Origin: HRBIN16 sp049969495
GTDB taxonomy: Bacteria; Armatimonadota; HRBIN16
DNA length: 22,027 nt
Assembly: GCA_049969495.1 (NCBI GenBank)
Contig: JBMFOT010000057.1
Coordinates: forward strand, 1 to 22,027
Direction of reading: 5' to 3'
Shown: piece after piece, positions 1-7,220 of the stretch
Numbering within the stretch: the first letter of the stretch is position 1
Layout of the letters: each line of letters starts with the position of its first letter
Made by a program: the position numbers and the translations under genes
The notes under the pieces: generated by a model
The model's input: the letters and a program-made list of their open reading frames with translations, nothing else
What the model was told of the DNA's origin: nothing
Databases searched by the model: none

Positions 1-77
1 TGGACGGGGATCAGGAAGTGACGCTGTTCGACTTCGGCGTGCTGGTGCGCAACTTCGGCGCGATGGGGGATGAGTAG
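1..77 (+). CDS. C-terminal end of a secreted protein with dockerin-like repeat (partial)
   Basis: The frame starting at base 3 reads DGDQEVTLFDFGVLVRNFG and ends GAMGDE before a TAG stop at 75-77; the rest of the gene lies outside the window. This is one half of a dockerin type I-like EF-hand duplication: the spaced acidic residues D-G-D-x-E form the calcium loop and LFDFGVLVRNFG the following helix. The tail is almost identical to the C-terminus of the protein at 9001-10302, so both belong to one family of surface or secreted proteins sharing a C-terminal module. Nothing can be said about the function of the missing N-terminal part. Confidence 0.8.
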   Translation, partial: DGDQEVTLFDFGVLVRNFGAMGDE

Positions 78-96
78 GTTTCGTTTCCTGAATCCT

Positions 97-125
97 CTCT
101 TGGGGAGAGCGAGGCTCCTGTTGGT
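97..125 (+). repeat. Short dispersed repeat, diverged copy 1 (GAGGCTCC family)
   Basis: The stretch CTTGGGGAGAGCGAGGCTCC resembles the better conserved copies at 10325-10359 (minus) and 11360-11398 (plus). The right half with the GAGCC arm is lost here, so this is a diverged or truncated copy. Confidence 0.5.
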
Positions 126-140
126 AAACCTCTCCCCAGA

Positions 141-192
141 CCCCTCTCCTACAAGGAGAGGGGCGTTCCCCCTTCCCTCGCAGGGAAGGGGG
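141..192. repeat. Pair of perfect GC-rich palindromes
   Basis: Two perfect hairpins stand side by side. CCCCTCTCCT (141-150) pairs with AGGAGAGGGG (154-163) across a 3-base loop. CCCCCTTCCCT (168-178) pairs with AGGGAAGGGGG (182-192) across a 3-base loop. They follow the stop codon of the upstream partial gene and could stop transcription, but there is no T-tract directly after either. A related sequence occurs inside the permease gene at 8134-8173, so I read these as copies of a dispersed palindromic element. Confidence 0.7.
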
Positions 193-250
193 CAAGGGGG
201 TTAGGTTATCTATCCATTCAGCCACCCATTTCGAACACCCTCCGCACCGC

Positions 251-280
251 TTGCAATAACTGCGGCTTTTTTGCTATACT
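251..280 (+). promoter_or_regulatory. Predicted sigma-70 promoter for riboswitch-flgM transcript
   Basis: TTGCAA (251-256) and TATACT (275-280) are separated by 18 bases, and the -10 is preceded by TGC, an extended -10 motif. Transcription would start near 287, about 60 bases before the riboswitch aptamer. Confidence 0.55.
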
Positions 281-344
281 GCACGGTGGAAAAAATGTGA
301 GAAAATGGGTCTAAAGTTTCTCGACAGGTTTGCCGATAATAGGT

Positions 345-450
345 AACGACAGGCGGATCCGATAAAGGCAAACCCACAGAAATGTGGGGACGCAAAGCCA
401 TTGGGGTCTAAGTCCCGACGAGGGTCGGGATATGATCGCCCGGCTGCCGA
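345..450 (+). ncRNA. Cyclic-di-GMP-I (GEMM-I) riboswitch
   Basis: The hallmarks of the GEMM-I aptamer appear in order. The conserved GGCAAACC is at 367-374. Hairpin P2, CCCACA/TGTGGG, is closed by a GAAA tetraloop (373-388). The conserved GGGACGCAAAGCC is at 387-399. Hairpin P3, TCCCGAC/GTCGGGA (413-430), is flanked by TCTAAG (407-412) and TATGA (431-435), the two halves of the 11-nt tetraloop receptor. The usual outer C-G pair of the receptor (CCTAAG/TATGG) is replaced by T-A, a compensatory change. The 3' end GCCCGGCTGCCGA (438-450) matches the usual P1 side. The base equivalent to G20 of the Vibrio Vc2 aptamer is G (367), which in known variants favours c-di-GMP over cyclic AMP-GMP. I could not fully resolve P1 by eye, so the 5' boundary is approximate. 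Confidence 0.92.
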
Positions 451-466
451 AGTTCTGCCGAACGAC

Positions 467-501
467 ACGACGCATCTCCGCGAGGACGTCGTCGAAGGAG
501 G
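467..501 (+). promoter_or_regulatory. Possible expression-platform hairpin beside the flgM ribosome binding site
   Basis: ACGACG (467-472) pairs with CGTCGT (487-492), with CTC/GAG pairing possible in the loop. The hairpin ends two bases before the Shine-Dalgarno AAGGAGG (495-501). The loop carries ATCTCC, and CTGCC occurs upstream at 444-448 and 455-459; these could pair with GGAG and GGCAG at the ribosome binding site. No terminator with a T-run lies between aptamer and gene, so control of translation initiation is the likelier mode. This is inference. Confidence 0.35.
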
Positions 502-511
502 CAGGATTGTT

Positions 512-823
512 ATGAAAATATCGCTGGACGAGTACAGCCGGGTGTTGCAGTTCAGCCGCACGGGCAGGGTGGGTGCGGCAGTGTTGCCTGCCCCTCCGCC
601 GGTCGACGCTCAGGAGGAGCTTCCTCCCGCCGCCTCGGTGGAGCTCTCACCTCGCGCACAAGAAATCCGGCAAATCAAGTTCATTCTGGACGAGATTCCG
701 GAAGTGCGAGAAGAGATGGTGCAAGAGCTTCGCCGCAAGATTGAGGCGGGCGAGTACAACGTTTCCTCTGCGGAGATCGCGGACCTTATCGTTCGGCGCG
801 TTATCGCCGACAACGTGCGGTAG
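512..823 (+). CDS. flgM: Flagellar anti-sigma-28 factor FlgM
   Basis: This 103-residue protein fits FlgM (anti-sigma factor that holds FliA/sigma-28 inactive until the hook-basal body is finished and FlgM is exported). The C-terminal half (residues about 48-103) carries the conserved pattern: AQEIRQIKFILDEIPEVRE, then VQELRRKIEAGEYNVSSAEIADLIV, the two sigma-binding helices of the family. The N-terminal half is rich in Pro and Ala and likely disordered, as in known FlgM. The frame is open from 401, but that segment is riboswitch RNA; the ATG at 512 has AAGGAGG ten bases upstream and is chosen as start. No other flagellar gene lies in the window, so it is transcribed alone from the promoter at 251-280 through a c-di-GMP aptamer. 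Family assignment is firm; the exact binding partner is inferred. Confidence 0.85.
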   Translation: MKISLDEYSRVLQFSRTGRVGAAVLPAPPPVDAQEELPPAASVELSPRAQEIRQIKFILDEIPEVREEMVQELRRKIEAGEYNVSSAEIADLIVRRVIADNVR

Positions 824-879
824 TCTGTCTGCCCGGTCTGCAGCCACATGGGCGACCGTTTTTTCGGATCAGGAGCCTG

Positions 880-913
880 ATTCGCGGGGGCGCAGTGGTG
901 CGTCCCCGCGAAT
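880..913. terminator. Long hairpin between convergent genes
   Basis: ATTCGCGGGGGCGCA (880-894) pairs with TGCGTCCCCGCGAAT (899-913) over 15 bases with one mismatch and a 4-base loop. It sits between the ends of flgM and the convergent DHOD-like gene, so it could act on both strands. It lacks a clear T-tract on either side, which lowers confidence in an intrinsic terminator. Confidence 0.55.
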
Positions 914-915
914 GC

Positions 916-1914
916 TTATATCAGGCGCGGATAGGAATCCAGCACCTTCATGTAGTTGGCACGCTCGAAGGCGGCGGGCTCCTTGACGTTCTTCTGACTC
1001 ACGCTGCCAATCATCTGCTGCACTGAGGAATATTCGTACTCCTCCATCCACGCCTGCACCTCGTTCAGAATCTGTCCGATGCGCTCTATACCGTTCTGCA
1101 GCAGCTCCGATGCCATCATGGTTACTTTCGCCCCGGCCATCAAACCCTTGAGCACATCCTGATAGGTGTGTACGCCGGTGGTAATTGCCAGGTCTACCGG
1201 CACGCGACCGTACAGGATCGCTGTCCAGCGCAGGGGCAAACGCAGTTCGTCCGAGTCGCTGAGCACCAAATGCGGGGTGACTTTCAGGTTCTCGATATCG
1301 ATGTCCGGTTGGTAGAAACGGTTGAACAGCACCAGCGCGTTCGCGCCTGCTTCCGCAAGGCGTTTTGCCATGTTGGGAATGGAGCTGAAAAAGGGAGCCA
1401 TCTTCACCGCCAGGGGGATACTTACCTCCTGTCGTACCGCTTTCACCACATCCACCATCATCTGTTCCACCTCAGTGCCGGGCAGATCGGGGTCGGTGGG
1501 CAGATAATAGACGTTCAGCTCCAGCGCGTCCGCGCCCGCCTCCTGTATCATGCGGGCGTATTTCACCCATCCGCCGGCGGACACGCCGTTCAAACTGCCG
1601 ATGAGGGGGATGTTTACCCTCTCTTTCGCCTTGCGGATGAGGTTGAGGTATTCGTCTGGTCCCACGTTGTATTCGCCGAGGTCGGGGAAATAGCTCAGCG
1701 CCTCGGCGTAGCTTTCAGTGCCATGCGTGAGGAAGTAGTCGAGTTGCTGGCTTTCGAGGGTGATTTGCTCCTCGAACAGCGAGTACATCACCACTGCGCC
1801 GATGCCTGCCTCCTCCAGCTTGCAGATAGTCTCTACCTTATGCGATAGGGGCGAGGAAGAGGCGACCAGTGGATTGCGCAGGTTCATACCCATGTATGTG
1901 GTGCTCAAGTCCAT
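916..1914 (-). CDS. Dihydroorotate dehydrogenase-like flavoprotein
   Basis: The 332-residue protein has a TIM-barrel FMN fold of the dihydroorotate dehydrogenase class. MDLSTTYMGMNLRNPLVASS opens the first strand. PLIGSLNGVSAGGWVKYA and GADALELNVYYLP are phosphate/flavin-site segments, SIPLAVKMAPF carries the conserved Lys, and ALVLFNRFYQPDID and LAITTGVHTYQDVLKGLMAGA form the C-terminal FMN phosphate site. This subfamily is known next to pyruvate:ferredoxin oxidoreductase genes (for example nifJ of cyanobacteria) rather than with pyrimidine genes, and the same arrangement is seen here. True pyrimidine synthesis is therefore not assured, and the natural substrate is unknown. The frame is open to 1956, but AGGAGG lies 12 bases before the ATG at 1914, and this start gives the typical N-terminus. 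It follows the PFOR gene by 76 bases containing a hairpin. Confidence 0.85.
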   Translation of the reverse strand: MDLSTTYMGMNLRNPLVASSSPLSHKVETICKLEEAGIGAVVMYSLFEEQITLESQQLDYFLTHGTESYAEALSYFPDLGEYNVGPDEYLNLIRKAKERVNIPLIGSLNGVSAGGWVKYARMIQEAGADALELNVYYLPTDPDLPGTEVEQMMVDVVKAVRQEVSIPLAVKMAPFFSSIPNMAKRLAEAGANALVLFNRFYQPDIDIENLKVTPHLVLSDSDELRLPLRWTAILYGRVPVDLAITTGVHTYQDVLKGLMAGAKVTMMASELLQNGIERIGQILNEVQAWMEEYEYSSVQQMIGSVSQKNVKEPAAFERANYMKVLDSYPRLI

Positions 1915-1952
1915 AGCGACGATGGTCCTCCTGAAATACGGTGTTTGTATGA

Positions 1953-1984
1953 GCAAGAAGAAGGGGCTGGCACCTGCCAGCCCC
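1953..1984 (-). terminator. Terminator or attenuator between PFOR and DHOD-like genes
   Basis: Read on the minus strand, GGGGCTGGC pairs with GCCAGCCCC (9 bp, 4-base loop, 1963-1984) and is followed by TTCTTCTTGC. It lies just after the stop codon of the oxidoreductase gene. It fits a weak intrinsic terminator that would lower expression of the downstream gene relative to the abundant oxidoreductase. Confidence 0.65.
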
Positions 1985-1990
1985 GGCCGG

Positions 1991-4900
1991 CTACTTGGTT
2001 CCCTCGGAACCTTTGCCTGCCAGCATCCGGTAGTAGCGCCACCGTTGCTGGATAATCTCCTGAGCCTCCTGCAGCAGTCGCTCGGCGGCTTCAGGATTGG
2101 ATTGCATCAGGATGCGGTAACGCCCTTCCTTCGAGGTGTATTCTTTCAGCGGGATGGTGGGTCCGCTGGAATCGAGCTGGAAGGGGTTCTCGCCCTGTGC
2201 CGCCAGCAACGGGTTGTAGCGGTAGAGCGGCCAGTAGCCGGTGTCCACCGCCAGCTTCTGCTGGATGTGCCCCTTGGACATGTCGATGCCGTGCGCGATA
2301 CAGTGGCTGTAGGCGATGATGATGGAGGGTCCAGGGTATGCCTCCGCTTCCAGGAACGCCTTCAGCGTTTGCAGTTCGTTCGCGCCCATTGCCACCTGTG
2401 CCACGTACACGTTGCCGTAGTGCATCGCTATCATGCCCAGGTCCTTCTTGGCGGTGGGCTTACCGCCCGCGGCGAATCGGGCAACCGCTCCCATCGGCGT
2501 CGCTTTGGACGCTTGTCCGCCTGTGTTGGAGTACACCTCGGTGTCGAGGACGAGGATGTTCACATCCTCACCGCTGGCGATGACGTGGTCCAGCCCACCG
2601 TAGTCGATGTCATACGCCCAGCCGTCGCCGCCCACTATCCACACGCTCTTGCGTACCAGCATATCGGCAACCGCAAGCAGGTCGCGTACTTTGGGCTCGG
2701 TTCCGCCTGCCAGCTTCTGCTTCAGCTTCGCCACACGCTCGCGCTGAGCTTGAATGCCTGCTTCATCCGACTGGTCGGCGTGCAGCAAACCGTCCACCAG
2801 TTCGTCGTCGGCAATGAGCGGGCGCAGCTCCTGAAGCAGCTGACGGGCGTAGGCGTTCTGGCGGTTAATCGCCAGTCTCATGCCCAGTCCGAACTCGGCG
2901 TTATCCTCAAACAGCGAGTTGCTCCAGGCGGGTCCTCTGCCTTCGCTGTCGGTGGTGTACGGCGTGGTAGGCAGGTTGCCTCCGTAGATGCTGGAACATC
3001 CTGTTGCGTTGGCGATATATAGCCGATCGCCGAACAGCTGGGTAAGCAGTCGCACGTAAGGGGTCTCACCGCAGCCGCTGCACGCGCCCGAGAACTCGAA
3101 CAGCGGACGCAACAGCTGCACGTTCTTGATGTTATTGAAGCGCAGGCTGTCGTGTTTGGGCACATCCGGCAGGCTCAGGAAGAACTCCCAATTGGCGCGC
3201 TCCTGCTCGCGCAGGGGAATCTGCGGGTGCATGTTCAGCGCCTTGCGCGAGCTGTCGCTCTTGTCCTTCGCCGGGCAGACCTCCACACACAGCTGGCACC
3301 CTGTGCAGTCCTCTACCGCCACCTGAATGGTGTACATTTTGTCGGACAGCTCACGCCATTTGGCGGGGGTTGCTTTGAAGGTTGCCGGAGCGTTGGCGAG
3401 AAGCGACCTGTCGTATACCTTTGCGCGGATTACCGAGTGGGGGCAGATATACACACACTTACCGCACTGGATGCAGATGTCGGGCTCCCAGACAGGCACC
3501 TCCAGCGCGATATTGCGTTTCTCCCACGCGGCGGTTCCTGAGGGGTAGGTTCCGTCCACAGGAAACGCGCTCACGGGCAGCAAGTCGCCGCGTCCTGCCA
3601 TCAGCTCTGCGGTGACGCGCTTGATGAACTCCGGCGCATGGTCGGGCACCACCGGCGGGCGGTCGAAGGTGCTGGTCACCTGTGCGGGCACTTTCACCTC
3701 GAACAGGTTGTCCAGCGCGGCGTCCACCGCGGCGAAGTTTTGCTGTACCACCGCTTCTCCGCGTTTCCCATACGTCTTGCGGATAGCTTCCTTAATCTTG
3801 GCGATGGCTTCCTCGCGCGGAAGCACGCCGCTGATGGCGAAGAAGCAGGTCTGCATGATGGTGTTAATGCGCACGCCCAGCCCCACGCGCTTCGCCACAT
3901 CGTAGGCGTTGATGACGTAGAATCTGAGCTGCTTGTCGATAATCTGTTGCTGTACCGAGCGGGGCAGGTGGTCCCATACCTCTTCGGGTCCGTAGGGGCT
4001 GTTGAGCAGGAAGGTCGCGCCTTCCTCCGCCATCTCCAGCACGTTGTAGCGCTCCAGGAAATGGAACTGGTGGCATGCGACGAAGTTTGCCCGCTGGATG
4101 AGGTACGATCCCAGAATGGGGCGGGGACCAAAACGCAGATGCGAAATGGTTACTGCGCCCGACTTCTTGGAGTCGTACACGAAGTAGCCCTGTGCCCAGT
4201 TAGGCGTCTCCTCGCCGATGATTTTAATGGAGTTTTTGTTCGCCCCGACGGTTCCGTCCGCGCCCAATCCCCAGAACACCGCGCGCACCACATCGGGCGA
4301 CTCGGTGCTGAAATGGGGATCTACCTCCAGGCTGGTGTGCGTCACGTCGTCGATAATGCCCACGGTGAAGTGGTTCTTTGGCTTGTCCTTCGCCAGTTCC
4401 TCATACACCGCCTTGACCATCGCCGGGGTGAACTCTTTGGAGGACAGCCCGTATCGTCCGCCGATGACGCGCGGCACGCGCTCGAAGGGCAGAGTTCCCT
4501 CCATCATCGCCTCGCCCAGCGCGGTGACCACGTCCTCATACAGCGGCTCGCCCAGCGCGCCCGGCTCTTTGGTACGGTCCAGCACAGCGATCGCCTTCAC
4601 GGTGGCTGGCAACGCCTTCAGCAAGTGTTCGCGCGAGAAGGGGCGATACAGACGCACCTTCACCAGCCCGACCTTTTCGCCCTTCTCCAGCAACGCCTGC
4701 ACCGTTTCCTCGGCGGTACCACAACCCGAGCCCATCATGACGATAACGTACTCGGCGTCGGGCGCGCCCACATAGTCGAAGAGGTGGTATTCTCTGCCGA
4801 CGATGCGGGCGAACTTGTTCATTGCCTTCTCCACGATGCCGGGTGTCGCCAGATAGAAGGGGTTGATACGCTCGCGCGACTGGAAGAAGGCATCGGGGTT

Positions 4901-5560
4901 CTGGGCGGTGCCGCGAATGAACGGACGGTCGGGGTTCAGCGCTCGCTCACGGTGAGCGCGCACCAGCTCGTTGTCGATCATGGCGCGCATATCGTCTTCG
5001 GTGAGCTGCTCTATCTTGCGTATCTCGTGTGAGGTGCGGAAGCCGTCGAACACATGCAGGAAGGGTACCCGCGCCTCCAGAGTAGCCGCCTGAGCGATCA
5101 GCGCGAGGTCCATGACCTCCTGCGGGTCGTTGGAGAACAGCATCGCCCAGCCGGTAGAGCGACACGCCATCACGTCGCTGTGGTCGCCGAAGATAGAGAG
5201 GGCGTGCGTGGCCACCGTCCGCGCGGCGATGTGGAACACCGTGCTGGTGAGCTCGCCCGCGATTTTGAACATGTTGGGTATCATCAGCAGAAGCCCCTGG
5301 CTGGAGGTAAAAGTGGTGGTGAGAGCTCCTGCTTGCAATGAACCGTGCACTGCCCCGGCAGCCCCTCCTTCCGACTGCATCTCCACTACCTGAGGGACGG
5401 TCCCCCAGATGTTGGGAATGCCCTTCGCTGCCCATTCGTCGCTAAACTCGCCCATGGGGGAAGAGGGGGTGATGGGGTAGATTGCGATCACTTCGTTGGT
5501 GCGATATGCGGTATAAGCCGCAGCTTCGTTGCCGTCGCAAGTGATATAGGAACGTGCCAT
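1991..5560 (-). CDS. nifJ: Pyruvate:ferredoxin (flavodoxin) oxidoreductase, single-chain
   Basis: This 1189-residue enzyme has the usual length of the homodimeric, fused-domain PFOR. It decarboxylates pyruvate with CoA to acetyl-CoA and CO2 and passes electrons to ferredoxin or flavodoxin in the cytoplasm. Domain I starts with CDGNEAAAYTAYRTNEVIAIYPITPSS and holds the ALSIFGDHSDVMACRSTG segment. A middle domain has LRFGPRPILGSYLIQRANFVACHQF. Two [4Fe-4S] motifs follow near residues 693 (CIQCGKCVYICP) and 750 (CTGCQLCVEVCP). The C-terminal thiamin-diphosphate domain has CSGCGETPYV near 825 for the proximal cluster, ATGCSSIYGGNLPTTPY, and GGDGWAYDIDYGGLDH with VLDTEVYSNTGGQASKATP near 977-1020. 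All clusters and the TPP site look intact. A weak Shine-Dalgarno (AAAGGG) precedes the ATG. The DHOD-like gene lies downstream on the same strand. Confidence 0.97.
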   Translation of the reverse strand: MARSYITCDGNEAAAYTAYRTNEVIAIYPITPSSPMGEFSDEWAAKGIPNIWGTVPQVVEMQSEGGAAGAVHGSLQAGALTTTFTSSQGLLLMIPNMFKIAGELTSTVFHIAARTVATHALSIFGDHSDVMACRSTGWAMLFSNDPQEVMDLALIAQAATLEARVPFLHVFDGFRTSHEIRKIEQLTEDDMRAMIDNELVRAHRERALNPDRPFIRGTAQNPDAFFQSRERINPFYLATPGIVEKAMNKFARIVGREYHLFDYVGAPDAEYVIVMMGSGCGTAEETVQALLEKGEKVGLVKVRLYRPFSREHLLKALPATVKAIAVLDRTKEPGALGEPLYEDVVTALGEAMMEGTLPFERVPRVIGGRYGLSSKEFTPAMVKAVYEELAKDKPKNHFTVGIIDDVTHTSLEVDPHFSTESPDVVRAVFWGLGADGTVGANKNSIKIIGEETPNWAQGYFVYDSKKSGAVTISHLRFGPRPILGSYLIQRANFVACHQFHFLERYNVLEMAEEGATFLLNSPYGPEEVWDHLPRSVQQQIIDKQLRFYVINAYDVAKRVGLGVRINTIMQTCFFAISGVLPREEAIAKIKEAIRKTYGKRGEAVVQQNFAAVDAALDNLFEVKVPAQVTSTFDRPPVVPDHAPEFIKRVTAELMAGRGDLLPVSAFPVDGTYPSGTAAWEKRNIALEVPVWEPDICIQCGKCVYICPHSVIRAKVYDRSLLANAPATFKATPAKWRELSDKMYTIQVAVEDCTGCQLCVEVCPAKDKSDSSRKALNMHPQIPLREQERANWEFFLSLPDVPKHDSLRFNNIKNVQLLRPLFEFSGACSGCGETPYVRLLTQLFGDRLYIANATGCSSIYGGNLPTTPYTTDSEGRGPAWSNSLFEDNAEFGLGMRLAINRQNAYARQLLQELRPLIADDELVDGLLHADQSDEAGIQAQRERVAKLKQKLAGGTEPKVRDLLAVADMLVRKSVWIVGGDGWAYDIDYGGLDHVIASGEDVNILVLDTEVYSNTGGQASKATPMGAVARFAAGGKPTAKKDLGMIAMHYGNVYVAQVAMGANELQTLKAFLEAEAYPGPSIIIAYSHCIAHGIDMSKGHIQQKLAVDTGYWPLYRYNPLLAAQGENPFQLDSSGPTIPLKEYTSKEGRYRILMQSNPEAAERLLQEAQEIIQQRWRYYRMLAGKGSEGTK

Positions 5561-5676
5561 CGTTGTAACCCTTTCTGTGTAGCGTTGTCAGTCGTACACT
5601 GTGTGAGTGCCCTCTCTCAAGGGCGTAACGCCTGACCTGTTTGTCGTGCGAACTCTCGCGCTCGATTCACTACACC

Positions 5677-5706
5677 AATATAGTACACCAGCTTTCGCGA
5701 TTTGAA
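5677..5706 (-). promoter_or_regulatory. Predicted promoter for the PFOR gene
   Basis: On the minus strand TTCAAA (5706-5701) and TATATT (5682-5677) are 18 bases apart. This implies a leader of about 110 bases before the ATG at 5560. The leader contains a small hairpin, GCCCT/AGGGC, near 5608-5623. The rest of the 5561-5771 intergenic stretch shows no other gene. Confidence 0.45.
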
Positions 5707-5792
5707 AAGGGTGCGAGATAACTTTTGCAAGCACTGCGAGAGGAGCTTGCCCCGTATACCTCCAATTCTACATGCATAGGGGGGTCTCCACC

Positions 5793-7220
5793 GTGCCGCA
5801 GCAGACGGCGACCATATTCCTTGCCACGGTGAGCGGCAACTACCGCGAGGGCTTCCATCGGCTCGCGCGGGAGTATGAACGCGCCCATGCCGGTGTACAG
5901 GTGAGGGTTCAGGTGATGCCCGTCAACGGCTACGAGACGTGGCTGCGCACCCAGATTCCCGGCGCAGGCGACCGCGCGCCCGACCTGTTCAACGCCAACT
6001 ACGCCTGGGGCATGTACGAGAAGGGCTTGTTGGTGAACCTTGCGCCCTACCTGGACCGGCGCAACCCCTATACGGGTGAGGCATGGATAAAGAACCTGAA
6101 CCCACAGTTCATCGAGAAGTTCAAAACCGCCGGAGGCGTCTCGTTCATCCCTGTAGACTTCGTGGAGATTGGCTTCTACTACAACGCTAGCCTGTTTCGC
6201 CGACTGGGCTTGCAGCCCCCGCGCACGTGGGATGGGATGCTGACGCTGGCAGAGCGCATTCGCGCCGCCGGTTATTTGCCCTTCGCTGTGCCGGGCAACG
6301 CCGACTCCTACTGGTCGGGCACGGTGGGCTGGATAGTGCGCTTCTTCACCGACGCCTACACGCGCCAGTGGGTGCCGCTGGTGATGTCACGCCCGGGCGA
6401 CTGGGATTACGACCCCACCCGCAACGCCAATTTCCGCCTGAACCTGAACGACCCCTACAACGATTCGCTGGTCATTATCAACGGGGAACGGCTGCTGGAT
6501 GCGGTGCGCAGACGTATCATCCGTTTCGATGGCGAACGCTTCGCCGAGCTGTACGCGCACATCAAGGCGTTCTCTCGCTACTGGCAACGGGGGTTTCACG
6601 GCGCGAACTCGGTGACCGCATACAATCTGTTCCTGACGCAACGTGCGGCGATTCTACTGGAGGGTTCGTGGCTCATCGGCGACCTGATGCAGGACATGGC
6701 GGACCTGCCTCCCAAAGCACGATTCGAGTGGGGCGTGTTCGCCGTACCGCCACTCACCACTTCGCGCTTCAAGGTACCCCCGTTTCGGGGCGTTGGCGGG
6801 CCGGGGCTGGTGCTGGGCGTGGTGAAGAAAAACCCCCAGCAGACCGCGCGTGTCATCGACTTCCTGATGTTCCTGACCAGCCCGCAGGGCGCACAGATTC
6901 TGGTGGACGAGGCGGTGCGTCACCGCCGCACGCTCAGCGGTCCGATGCTTATTCCCGGCGTCAAGATGCCTCCCGAACTACAGCAGTATTACCGCCCGTT
7001 CGAGGGCAGAGGTTTCGAAAAGCTCTCCTTTCGCGGACTGATGGACGAACAGGAGTCGGTATGGCAATGGACGGTGTGGGCGCAGAGATACATGGAAGGG
7101 CGTGTTTCACTCCAGGAGTTTCTGCGCCGGTATCAGCGTCTGATGGAAGAGGCGGTGCCCCGCGTGATCGCCATGCAGAAGCTGGATATGAATCCCCGCA
7201 CAAAGGACACTCCCTCATGA
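5793..7220 (+). CDS. Carbohydrate ABC transporter substrate-binding protein without visible signal peptide
   Basis: The 475-residue product fits family 1 extracellular solute-binding proteins: ATIFLATVSGNYREGFHRLAREYERAHAG is the first strand-helix unit of the N-lobe. Later come DLFNANYAWGMYEKGLLVNLAPYLD, IPVDFVEIGFYYNASLFRRLGLQPPRTWDG and ILLEGSWLIGDLMQ, all typical of sugar-binding members. The frame is open from the ATG at 5772, but the GTG at 5793 has a strong Shine-Dalgarno (AGGGGGG, 5778-5784) and is preferred. With either start there is no hydrophobic leader or lipobox, and none is found in the other frames upstream. That is odd for a protein that must work outside the cytoplasmic membrane. 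The next gene overlaps the stop by ATGA, so the three genes are one operon. The sugar is unknown. Confidence 0.82.
   Translation: MPQQTATIFLATVSGNYREGFHRLAREYERAHAGVQVRVQVMPVNGYETWLRTQIPGAGDRAPDLFNANYAWGMYEKGLLVNLAPYLDRRNPYTGEAWIKNLNPQFIEKFKTAGGVSFIPVDFVEIGFYYNASLFRRLGLQPPRTWDGMLTLAERIRAAGYLPFAVPGNADSYWSGTVGWIVRFFTDAYTRQWVPLVMSRPGDWDYDPTRNANFRLNLNDPYNDSLVIINGERLLDAVRRRIIRFDGERFAELYAHIKAFSRYWQRGFHGANSVTAYNLFLTQRAAILLEGSWLIGDLMQDMADLPPKARFEWGVFAVPPLTTSRFKVPPFRGVGGPGLVLGVVKKNPQQTARVIDFLMFLTSPQGAQILVDEAVRHRRTLSGPMLIPGVKMPPELQQYYRPFEGRGFEKLSFRGLMDEQESVWQWTVWAQRYMEGRVSLQEFLRRYQRLMEEAVPRVIAMQKLDMNPRTKDTPS

Noticed and set aside
401..511. Upstream extension of flgM to the ATG at 401
   Set aside because: This part is the riboswitch aptamer. 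The ATG at 512 has a strong ribosome binding site and gives the usual FlgM length.
1760..3022. Plus-strand frame of 420 codons across the DHOD-PFOR border
   Set aside because: It runs antisense through two well-supported genes and a hairpin, with shadow-like composition.
3638..5032. Long open frame (464 codons) on the plus strand inside the PFOR gene
   Set aside because: It is antisense to a clear, conserved enzyme gene, is rich in His/Arg/Val as expected for a GC-rich shadow frame, and has no recognisable motif.
6227..7216. N-terminal extension of the first permease back to 6227
   Set aside because: The extension lies inside the binding-protein gene in another frame; the ATGA overlap at 7217 is the typical operon start.
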